15,518 nt of DNA. Source: an uncultured Bacilli bacterium (GTDB taxonomy: Bacteria; Bacillota_I; Bacilli_A; RF39; UBA660). The translations under genes and the position numbers were made by a program. The stretch spans positions 1 through 15,518 of the forward strand of contig CANROY010000030.1 in NCBI GenBank assembly GCA_947632355.1, in the 5' to 3' direction. Under the pieces are notes generated by a model. That model was not told the DNA's origin. It ran no database searches and saw only the letters and a list, made by a program, of their open reading frames with translations. This document shows, piece by piece, positions 8,837-14,334 of the stretch. How positions within the stretch are numbered: position 1 is the stretch's first letter; each line of letters starts with the position of its first letter.

Positions 8837-8914
8837 GCAAAAGAAACAAAGATTAAATTTTTTTGTCCTATTTTGTCGCAAATTGATAAGTTCGTTCTAG
8901 TTATGTCGAAATGC

Positions 8915-8942
8915 TTGAAATTAAATTATTTTACTCTATAAT
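8915..8942 (+). promoter_or_regulatory. Promoter of the small toxin-like peptide mRNA
   Basis: TTGAAA (8915-8920), a 16-base spacer, then TATAAT (8937-8942). The predicted start is A948 or C949, so the RNA begins with ACCGTTACCGAGA, the element that is repeated downstream. Confidence 0.75.
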
Positions 8943-8947
8943 ATCTC

Positions 8948-9046
8948 ACCGTTACCGAGAAAGGGTGGCGTTTACTATCCATTTTTCTATCTTCCTTATT
9001 AGGGGATCATTTTGGTTTTTGAAAGGGCAAGAAGGAGTGAGTAGTT
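8948..9046 (+). promoter_or_regulatory. Structured leader of the small-peptide mRNA
   Basis: A leader of about 98 nt with two visible elements. The first is the 5' end (8948-8980), which holds CGTTACC and an imperfect second GCGTT copy. The second is TTCCTT at 8992-8997, which can pair with AAGGAG at 9032-9037 and so mask the ribosome site; the loop would be 34 nt. Such occlusion of the ribosome site is known in par/Fst-type toxin mRNAs. The pairing here is short (6 bp with one terminal G-U) and is an inference. Confidence 0.45.
8950..8960 (+). repeat. Leader copy of the GTTACC element
   Basis: CGTTACCGAGA. Its first seven bases are repeated in the same orientation at 9184-9190, and its last ten (8951-8960) are exactly complementary to 9194-9203. 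The copies lie on opposite sides of the peptide gene. Confidence 0.7.
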
Positions 9047-9133
9047 ATGAACAAAGAAAGTTTACATTTTTGTATACTAGTTCTTCTAGTAATTATAGTT
9101 TTATTATTCGTAATTATATTACGTTTAATATAA
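9047..9133 (+). CDS. Small hydrophobic peptide, candidate type I toxin
   Basis: A 28-residue peptide: a short polar head (MNKESLHF) followed by one hydrophobic segment of Ile, Leu, Val and Phe from about residue 8 to 25, ending in RLI. It is almost entirely a single membrane span with charges K3, E4 and R26. AAGGAGTGA at 9032-9040 leaves 9 bases to the ATG, a strong translation signal that argues the ORF is real despite its size. A promoter lies at 8915-8942 and a convergent antisense RNA at 9137-9209. Peptides of this kind in this arrangement (Fst, Ibs, TxpA, BsrG) damage or depolarise the cell's own membrane. The sequence matches none of them recognisably, so the function is inferred from architecture. 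Alternatives are a small regulatory membrane peptide or a non-toxic microprotein. Confidence 0.7.
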   Translation: MNKESLHFCILVLLVIIVLLFVIILRLI

Positions 9134-9136
9134 CAT

Positions 9137-9167
9137 AAAAACGCTATATTACGAAAGTAATATAACG
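9137..9167 (-). terminator. Terminator of the antisense RNA, possibly bidirectional
   Basis: Minus strand: 11-bp stem (one G-U pair) between 9167-9157 and 9152-9142, loop TTTC, followed by TTTTT at 9141-9137. On the plus strand the same hairpin has a GAAA tetraloop but a poor tail (CTTGC), so it may stop the peptide mRNA only partly. It is also the first minus-strand terminator after the surface-protein gene. Confidence 0.8.
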
Positions 9168-9181
9168 CTTGCAAACACGTG

Positions 9182-9206
9182 AGCGTTACCTAATCTCGGT
9201 AACACT
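9182..9206 (+). terminator. Possible downstream terminator of the peptide mRNA
   Basis: GTTACC (9185-9190) pairs with GGTAAC (9198-9203) around TAATCTC; outer A-T and G-C pairs extend it past one mismatch. The tail TTACATTTTG is weakly T-rich. It may equally act only as the 5' hairpin of the antisense RNA. Confidence 0.4.
9184..9203 (+). repeat. Downstream copy of the GTTACC element (inverted pair)
   Basis: Contains CGTTACC, a direct copy of 8950-8956, followed by TCTCGGTAAC (9194-9203), the exact reverse complement of 8951-8960. An mRNA extending this far could pair its 5' and 3' ends over 10 bp. Confidence 0.7.
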
Positions 9207-9215
9207 TACATTTTG

Positions 9216-9244
9216 ATTATAATAGATTTTTATACATTTTGCAA
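9216..9244 (-). promoter_or_regulatory. Promoter of the antisense RNA
   Basis: Minus strand: TTGCAA (9244-9239), a 17-base spacer, then TATAAT (9221-9216). The predicted start is the G opposite 9209. The -35 box begins 7 bases after the stop codon of the surface-protein gene. Confidence 0.75.
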
Positions 9245-9251
9245 ATTTTAA

Positions 9252-10628
9252 CTATGGTGTTAAGGCAATACGGAAACTATTCAAGTTTGTTGCAGCTCCA
9301 ATATGACTATAAAAACTGAAGACCCCTGCATTAGATGTCATACCCTTATAGCCACCCCGTCTAACCCATGGGCCATCAGAGAAAACAAAAATTGCCCAAT
9401 CATCATTCCAAAATTTTGTTTCTGCTGTTGCATCTCCTAAGATTCTTCTATTATAAGTATTGTTTTTTGTATCATATATATAAACATCATAATATTTTTT
9501 ATTATTTTCTTGATTATCAAACGGAAAAGTACTAGAATTAAATCCACTTTGAGCAAATAGATATCCACTATTATTTGCATCCTTCATTACTCCCATGACA
9601 TATTCCCAAGCTCCACCAGCCATATCATATACTCCCGTAATGTTTCCCGTTGTGCTTGCATCTTTACTACTTGGATATGCTACTGAAGTATTCGTATATC
9701 CTGTTTGATAATTACTATTGCTATTTATAGTGACTTCTGTACAAGATATACTGTTTGTACATCTACCATAGATACTTTGAGTTAGATAAGCAACAGCACC
9801 CCATTCCGTATTTTTCATCATATGACTGTCTAAGTCTCTTTGATAATTAAATGCTAATTGATACATTGTAGATTGATTTGTATTTGTCCATGAATATTGA
9901 TTAGGTTTTACTACTATTTTGGATATATCTTCGAAACTATAAATTTCCCTTTTTGTTGCTCCTGAAGTCTTTACACCACTCTCTCCTGTTTCAAATTTTC
10001 CTACCCACATTCCATGACTGCCCGTAAATGCTGTAAATGCAGGGTGAGTCATCCAATAATCACTTTGGCATTTCCCATTATCTCCACTCTTATTTGGGGT
10101 TGCACAACTTTCATTTGTATCTGTTGTATCTTCTAGCCCAAATTGTATTTCAAAAGCTTTTTCACTACCCGTATCACTTGTTTCTAGTGTTTGTATTTTG
10201 TATTTATATTTCGGTATCCATACAAAATAACTTTCTATATTTTCTTCAGGTATTTCTTCATCATTCTTTGGTTCTGTTGCACCATCTACAAGTATGACGG
10301 CATTTGCCCATTTCTTATCTTCATAGTTATACCACTCATCTTTTATGTCTGCTTTTCTTACTGTTCCATCATTTTCATCAATAGTTACAGGTATTAGTTT
10401 TGCACCTGTCGAACTTTTTAATACTGGATATGCTCCATTTAATATAGATTCTTTATATACAAAATCAGGTACTGTTCCATTTAAGACATCAAACGTTTTT
10501 TCTTCTTTATACATGGCAAAACTTCGATATAGACTTATACCTCCAACAATAAGTAAAATTCCTACTATACTTCCCATAAAGATTGTTTTTAGTTTCTTAT
10601 TCTTTGTGAATTTCTTTAATTTTATCAT
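9252..10628 (-). CDS. Membrane-anchored surface protein with formylglycine-enzyme-like (C-type lectin fold) domain
   Basis: A 458-residue protein with a basic N-terminus (MIKLKKFTKNKKLK), one membrane segment at about 16-33, and no clear signal-peptidase site, so it is probably an N-terminally anchored extracellular protein. After a linker comes a domain (about 190-458) with FGE/SUMF1 landmarks: GVYDMAGGAWEYVMG (332-346; compare GLYDMAGNVWEW) and WVRRGGYK (421-428) followed by FRIAL at 452. The two active-site cysteines of true formylglycine-generating enzymes, which lie near the RGG block, are missing. The only cysteines (175, 187, 290, 296) could form two local disulfides. It is therefore probably a ligand-binding scaffold rather than an enzyme. 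Its promoter carries an operator-like palindrome beside the divergent Xre gene. No terminator precedes the antisense promoter. Confidence 0.85.
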   Translation of the reverse strand: MIKLKKFTKNKKLKTIFMGSIVGILLIVGGISLYRSFAMYKEEKTFDVLNGTVPDFVYKESILNGAYPVLKSSTGAKLIPVTIDENDGTVRKADIKDEWYNYEDKKWANAVILVDGATEPKNDEEIPEENIESYFVWIPKYKYKIQTLETSDTGSEKAFEIQFGLEDTTDTNESCATPNKSGDNGKCQSDYWMTHPAFTAFTGSHGMWVGKFETGESGVKTSGATKREIYSFEDISKIVVKPNQYSWTNTNQSTMYQLAFNYQRDLDSHMMKNTEWGAVAYLTQSIYGRCTNSISCTEVTINSNSNYQTGYTNTSVAYPSSKDASTTGNITGVYDMAGGAWEYVMGVMKDANNSGYLFAQSGFNSSTFPFDNQENNKKYYDVYIYDTKNNTYNRRILGDATAETKFWNDDWAIFVFSDGPWVRRGGYKGMTSNAGVFSFYSHIGAATNLNSFRIALTP

Positions 10629-10649
10629 TTGTCCCTACCTTCTATTTTT

Positions 10650-10678
10650 ATTATACTGGCTATATAGCCAATAGTCAA
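10650..10678 (-). promoter_or_regulatory. Promoter of the surface-protein gene
   Basis: Minus strand: TTGACT (10678-10673), a 17-base spacer, then TATAAT (10655-10650). This is near-consensus, so it should be strong unless repressed. The spacer is filled by a palindrome (see the operator entry). AAGGTAGGG follows as the ribosome site. Confidence 0.88.
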
Positions 10679-10688
10679 GTAGCCAATA
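10657..10688. promoter_or_regulatory. Operator-like palindrome plus repeated half-site
   Basis: TGGCTATATAGCCA (10657-10670) is a perfect 14-bp palindrome lying between the -10 and -35 boxes of the surface-protein promoter. The motif TAGCCAATA occurs twice in the same orientation (10665-10673 and 10680-10688), 15 bases apart; the second copy lies inside the putative promoter of the Xre gene. Binding there would block both promoters. The natural candidate ligand is the adjacent Xre regulator (inferred). Confidence 0.65.
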
Positions 10689-10695
10689 ACCTTGT

Positions 10696-10701
10696 TACAA
10701 T
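10696..10701 (+). promoter_or_regulatory. Extended -10 promoter of the Xre gene
   Basis: TACAAT preceded by TG at 10693-10694... with one base between; the -35 region has no good match (AGTCAA at 10673-10678 with a 17-base spacer). It would start transcription near 10708, about 15 nt before the ATG. Likely a weak promoter, suited to a regulator. Confidence 0.45.
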
Positions 10702-10722
10702 TTTTTTAAAGAAGGAAGGACT

Positions 10723-10962
10723 ATGGAAAACATTAAAAAAGTAGAAATTGAAAAGGGAATTTATCTTTTTAAATTAGGAAATTTATTGCAAGAAAAAAAC
10801 ATCAGTATTAATAAACTGATGCGAGATACCGATACAGATTTTAAAGTCATTAAAAGAATTATGAACGGCGATATTGTAAGAATTGATCTCTATGTTCTAG
10901 CAAGACTTTGCAATTACTTACATTGCACCATAGAGGATATCATTAAATATCAAAATAAATAA
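10723..10962 (+). CDS. Xre/Cro-C1-type HTH regulator
   Basis: A 79-residue protein that is essentially one Cro/C1 helix-turn-helix domain (about 17-75). KLGNLLQEKNISINKLMRDT forms the first helices, DFKVIKRIMNG the recognition helix region, and LYVLARLCNYLHCTIEDII the closing LaxaLnctiddLi pattern typical of YozG-like small regulators. There is no sensor or dimerisation domain. GAAGGAAGGA sits directly before the ATG. It is divergent from the surface-protein gene, and a palindrome with repeated half-sites lies in the shared 94-bp intergenic region, so it is probably an autoregulating local repressor of that gene (inferred). Its stop codon abuts the dGTPase stop codon with no base between. Confidence 0.9.
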   Translation: MENIKKVEIEKGIYLFKLGNLLQEKNISINKLMRDTDTDFKVIKRIMNGDIVRIDLYVLARLCNYLHCTIEDIIKYQNK

Positions 10963-12045
10963 TTATTTGCTACAATTATCGTAGCATTTTTTCATATAGT
11001 CATCTGTCATACCTGCAATAAAGTCAATGACTTTACGGGCTATAGTGGTATTTTTTAAATAGTCTTCTGTCATCCCATTTAAAAACTTTTTATAAATTTC
11101 GGATTTTGTATTATGCGTTTCAATATCATTCTTATACTTATCAAATAAAGTTCTAAACATTTTTTCATACATTTTAATCTCTTGTTTCGTATTAGCTTTT
11201 AAATAAATATTTTCCATATTAAAGGCTTTTAAATCCACTAAAGCTTTAAAAATAGGTTTGCTCATTTTAATATAAGGTTTTCCTTTACTATTTTTAATCA
11301 CATCACTTACAAATGTATTTACGATATTTTTATTTTCTACACCAATTAACTTTGTAATATTTTTTGGTAAGTTTTCTTTTTTGATGACCCCTAAACGAAT
11401 AGCATCTTCAATATCTTTTCCAATGTAAGCAATAATATCACTGATTCGAACAACACAACCTTCTAATGTCATAGGTCTTAATTTTTTAATCATTTTCTTA
11501 TCCACATAGCATTGTTTATATTCCTCTAAAAACTCTTCTTTTGTTTTCTTAACTGGACGATATTCATTTAAAGGAAGTTCTCCGTTATGACACATAATGG
11601 CATCCAAAACTTGAACCGTTATGTTTCTTCCACGTCCATTTTGTTCTAGATTCATTAAAACACGAACGCTTTCTATATTATGATTGAAATACCCTTCGTT
11701 ATTTTCTAAACTGATTTCATTTAAAATACTTTCTCCAACGTGACCAAAAGGAACGTGTCCTAAATCATGACCAAGAGCTGCTGCTTCAATTAAATCTTCA
11801 TTTAATTTTAAGTTTCTTCCAATGGTTCTAGCAATTTTACTTACCAATTGAACGTGTATCATACGTTTTGTAATATGGTCATCTTCATTGTAACTAAACA
11901 CTTGGGTTTTATCTGCATATCTTGTATAACTTAAGGAATAAATAATACGATCAATATCACGAAAAAAATCCGTTCTATACGGGTCTTTTTCTTCTTTTCT
12001 TAAACGAATGGCTTCTTCATTTACACAAGCATAGCAACTTAACAT
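10963..12045 (-). CDS. dgt: HD-superfamily dGTP triphosphohydrolase-like protein
   Basis: A 360-residue protein of the dGTPase family, which splits dNTPs to nucleoside and triphosphate. The N-terminal EKDPYRTDFFRDIDRIIYS matches the family signature (DPxRTEFxRDRDRIIHS). Metal ligands, counted from the ATG at 12045, are H64 in MIHVQLVSKIART, H93-D94 in LGHDLGHVPFGH, and D203 in RISDIIAY; H122 in FNHNIESVR is also conserved. The ATG at 12045 (MLSCYACVN) is preferred because it aligns with the family start and leaves a 16-base gap after ftsK; two upstream ATGs overlap the ftsK end and lack a ribosome site. Substrate preference cannot be read from sequence. It is probably co-transcribed with ftsK. 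Confidence 0.88.
   Translation of the reverse strand: MLSCYACVNEEAIRLRKEEKDPYRTDFFRDIDRIIYSLSYTRYADKTQVFSYNEDDHITKRMIHVQLVSKIARTIGRNLKLNEDLIEAAALGHDLGHVPFGHVGESILNEISLENNEGYFNHNIESVRVLMNLEQNGRGRNITVQVLDAIMCHNGELPLNEYRPVKKTKEEFLEEYKQCYVDKKMIKKLRPMTLEGCVVRISDIIAYIGKDIEDAIRLGVIKKENLPKNITKLIGVENKNIVNTFVSDVIKNSKGKPYIKMSKPIFKALVDLKAFNMENIYLKANTKQEIKMYEKMFRTLFDKYKNDIETHNTKSEIYKKFLNGMTEDYLKNTTIARKVIDFIAGMTDDYMKKCYDNCSK
10968..10992 (+). terminator. Terminator of the Xre gene, inside the dGTPase coding end
   Basis: TGCTAC (10968-10973), 7-nt loop, GTAGCA (10981-10986), then six T (10987-10992). The hairpin is written into the last codons of the convergent dGTPase gene. On the minus strand the stem is the same but the tail is only AT-rich. 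Confidence 0.75.
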
Positions 12046-12061
12046 AGTCTTCACTTCTTTC

Positions 12062-14266
12062 CTACTCATTCGGTTCTTCATCTTTAAGTTTCACTAAAAC
12101 TTCTCTTGGTTTAGAACCATTTTGTGGTCCTATTATACCTCTTTCTTCTAATAAATCAACTATTCTTGCTGCACGATTGTAACCTAGTCTAAATCTTCTT
12201 TGTAAAAGGGATGCACTGACCTTACCCGTTTCTAAAGCAAATTTAACAACTTCATCATAAATTGGGTCATCCGTATCATCGTTAAATGGAGCAACACCAC
12301 TAACGGAATCAGTGGATTCACTACCCACATTCATTAAGGATTCATCATAACTTGCTTCTTGTTGTTTACTAACAAATTTAATAATACGTTCAATTTCATC
12401 ATCCGAAATATAGCAACCTTGAATACGAGTTGGGAATGGTGCTCCCATTGGTTGATAAAGCATATCTCCTTTTCCAAGTAGTTTTTCTGCTCCCGGTGCA
12501 TCTAGTATGGTACGAGAATCTATGTAACTGGCAACGGAAAAAGCAATACGTGATGGAATATTCGTTTTAATAACACCCGTAATAATATCCGTAGATGGTC
12601 TTTGGGTTGCTACAATTAAGTGAATTCCGGCCGCACGAGCAAGTTGGGTAATACGCATGATGGAATCTTCTACTTCTTTTCTGGCAACAATCATTAAATC
12701 GGCCATTTCATCCACAATGACAACTAAATAATTCATTTTGGCTTGAGGGTTATTTGGATGACGTTCATTTTCACTTTCAATTTTTTTGTTGTAATCCGCA
12801 ATATTTTTAACCCCTTTTTCTGCTAATACTTTATAACGGCGATCCATTTCCCCTACTACTTTTTGTAAAACAAGACTTGCTCTTTTAGGGTCTGTTACAA
12901 CAGGGGCAAGTAAATGGGGTATACCATTGTAATTCGATAGTTCAACTTGCTTTGGGTCTACTAAAACAAGTTTTACTTCATCAGGCCTGTAATGCATTAA
13001 AAGAGAAATAATAATACTATTAATACAAACAGATTTACCACTACCTGTAGAACCTGCAACTAGTAGGTGAGGCATTGTCGTTAAATCAGCGTTAATGGTA
13101 CGTCCTGCAATATCTTTTCCTAAAGTAACAAGTAAACCTTTTTTAATTTTTTCAGGATTGGCATCTCCAATTACTTCTTTTATCTTAACACTACTTACTT
13201 CTTTATTTGGTATTTCAACACCAATAGTACTTTTACCAGGAATTGGAGCTTCAATACGAACATCTTTCGCAGCAAGAGCAAGAGCAATTTCTTTATTAAT
13301 AGAACTTACGCGACTCAACTTCGTACCTGTTGGTACAACAACTTCGTATTGGGTAACAGCAGGACCAACGTGAATTTCTACAACCTTTCCTTGAATTTGG
13401 AAATCGTTTAATACACGTTCTAGACATTCTTTATTACTACGAATAAACTCAGTAGAATTTACTTTTTTATTACGAGTTACCTCATCTAATAATGTAAGAG
13501 GTGGTAATTTATACGTTGAATTTACTGGTTCATTACGCATTTCACTACTCTCGATTAATTTTGGCTCTGAAGGTGTAGGATGTGGTTTTAACTCTTCCAC
13601 ACTTGTAATCACAATCTTATCATCCTCTTCTGCACCGGTAATTGGAACTAAGTCGTTAGAACTGTTTTTCTTTTCTTTTGAACGTTTCTTAAATAGATTG
13701 CTAAAGAAACTTCCAATATTAATATTGAAAATCATAATAAGACCAAAAATGGTGAGTATTGTAATAACGATATACGTTCCCGTAATACCAAATAAAACAG
13801 AGACTAAAAACGAACTAGCAGCTCCTAAAATTCCTCCACCAATCACTATAGAAGTTTGTCCGGTACTCGTTAGAATTTCCGCTTTATTAATGGATTCCAT
13901 ACGATCCATATAATTGTTAATCGTTTCACTAAAAATACTTGCCGGTTTTTCGACCGTTCTTACAAATGTCATATGAGATAATACTAATACAACAAAGATT
14001 AAAATATAGATTCCTATTAATTTCGAAGAAATAAAATTCGGTAGTTTTCGTTTGATTAACATATGAATCCCTAAAGCTAAAACTAAGATAAGGACACAAA
14101 ACCACCATTCTCCAAGTAAAAACATAGCAAATTCTTTTAATATGGCTCCGACAGGTCCAAAACCAAAACCAATTAAACCAATAAGGATAAGAATTAATCC
14201 TGTAAGTTCTACACTATATTCAAATTTATTTGCACTTTCTTCTTTTGATTTTTTCTTCTTTGCCAT
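12062..14266 (-). CDS. ftsK: DNA translocase FtsK/SpoIIIE family
   Basis: A 734-residue membrane-anchored hexameric DNA pump that clears chromosome DNA from the division septum. Counted from the ATG at 14266: about four or five membrane segments between 22 and 180, a short charged linker (about 195-250), the alpha/beta motor with Walker A GSTGSGKS at 405-412 and Walker B VVIVDEMADL at 515-524, and the DNA-reading winged-helix gamma domain at about 668-730 (RRFRLGYNRAARIVDLLEERGII). The length is close to B. subtilis SpoIIIE (about 790). The start MAKKKK is fixed because GGTGA lies 5 bases upstream, and the longer frame's start codons lie in or before the -10 box. Whether it serves vegetative division or sporulation cannot be told. 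Confidence 0.97.
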   Translation of the reverse strand: MAKKKKSKEESANKFEYSVELTGLILILIGLIGFGFGPVGAILKEFAMFLLGEWWFCVLILVLALGIHMLIKRKLPNFISSKLIGIYILIFVVLVLSHMTFVRTVEKPASIFSETINNYMDRMESINKAEILTSTGQTSIVIGGGILGAASSFLVSVLFGITGTYIVITILTIFGLIMIFNINIGSFFSNLFKKRSKEKKNSSNDLVPITGAEEDDKIVITSVEELKPHPTPSEPKLIESSEMRNEPVNSTYKLPPLTLLDEVTRNKKVNSTEFIRSNKECLERVLNDFQIQGKVVEIHVGPAVTQYEVVVPTGTKLSRVSSINKEIALALAAKDVRIEAPIPGKSTIGVEIPNKEVSSVKIKEVIGDANPEKIKKGLLVTLGKDIAGRTINADLTTMPHLLVAGSTGSGKSVCINSIIISLLMHYRPDEVKLVLVDPKQVELSNYNGIPHLLAPVVTDPKRASLVLQKVVGEMDRRYKVLAEKGVKNIADYNKKIESENERHPNNPQAKMNYLVVIVDEMADLMIVARKEVEDSIMRITQLARAAGIHLIVATQRPSTDIITGVIKTNIPSRIAFSVASYIDSRTILDAPGAEKLLGKGDMLYQPMGAPFPTRIQGCYISDDEIERIIKFVSKQQEASYDESLMNVGSESTDSVSGVAPFNDDTDDPIYDEVVKFALETGKVSASLLQRRFRLGYNRAARIVDLLEERGIIGPQNGSKPREVLVKLKDEEPNE

Positions 14267-14282
14267 ATCTTTCACCATACTC

Positions 14283-14311
14283 ATTATAACAAATCCAACT
14301 TTATTTGACAA
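14283..14311 (-). promoter_or_regulatory. Promoter of ftsK-dgt
   Basis: Minus strand: TTGTCA (14311-14306), a 17-base spacer, then TATAAT (14288-14283), with TG one base before the -10 box. The leader would be only about 10 nt, starting close to the GGTGA ribosome site. The -35 box merges with the U-tract of the preceding terminator. Confidence 0.82.
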
Positions 14312-14334
14312 AAAAAAGTGCCTATTTTGACACT
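14310..14334 (-). terminator. Terminator of the phosphatidyltransferase-HD gene
   Basis: Minus strand: AGTGT (14334-14330) pairs with GCACT (14321-14317), including one terminal G-U, around an 8-nt loop that contains the stop codon; it is followed by a run of T. The stem is short but the tail is strong. Confidence 0.55.

Larger units (their letters stand above)
9137..9209 (-). ncRNA. Convergent antisense RNA, candidate antitoxin
   Basis: A predicted transcript of about 73 nt, bounded by a consensus promoter (9244-9216) and a hairpin with five U. It has two stem-loops: GTTACC/GGTAAC around a 7-nt loop (9203-9185), and the terminator stem (9167-9142). It overlaps the 3' end of the peptide mRNA but stops four bases short of the peptide coding region. 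Its GGTAACG (9190-9184) is complementary to CGTTACC in the mRNA leader (8950-8956). This is the layout of RNA II in the pAD1 par locus: a shared 3' end plus short leader complementarity. The RNA has not been shown to exist; this is a prediction from sequence. Confidence 0.6.

Noticed and set aside
8783..8881. 33-residue N-terminal extension of the orphan protein
   Set aside because: It spans the promoter at 8809-8836. The start at 8782 lies downstream of it with a purine-rich site.
8911..9138. 75-codon open frame on the plus strand overlapping the small-peptide gene
   Set aside because: It begins within the promoter (its start lies before the -35 box), has no ribosome site and a non-protein-like composition. 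The frame with AAGGAGTGA at 9047 is the better reading.
14267..14311. Longer N-terminus for FtsK (starts upstream of MAKKKK)
   Set aside because: These start codons fall in or before the -10 box, so they would not be in the transcript.
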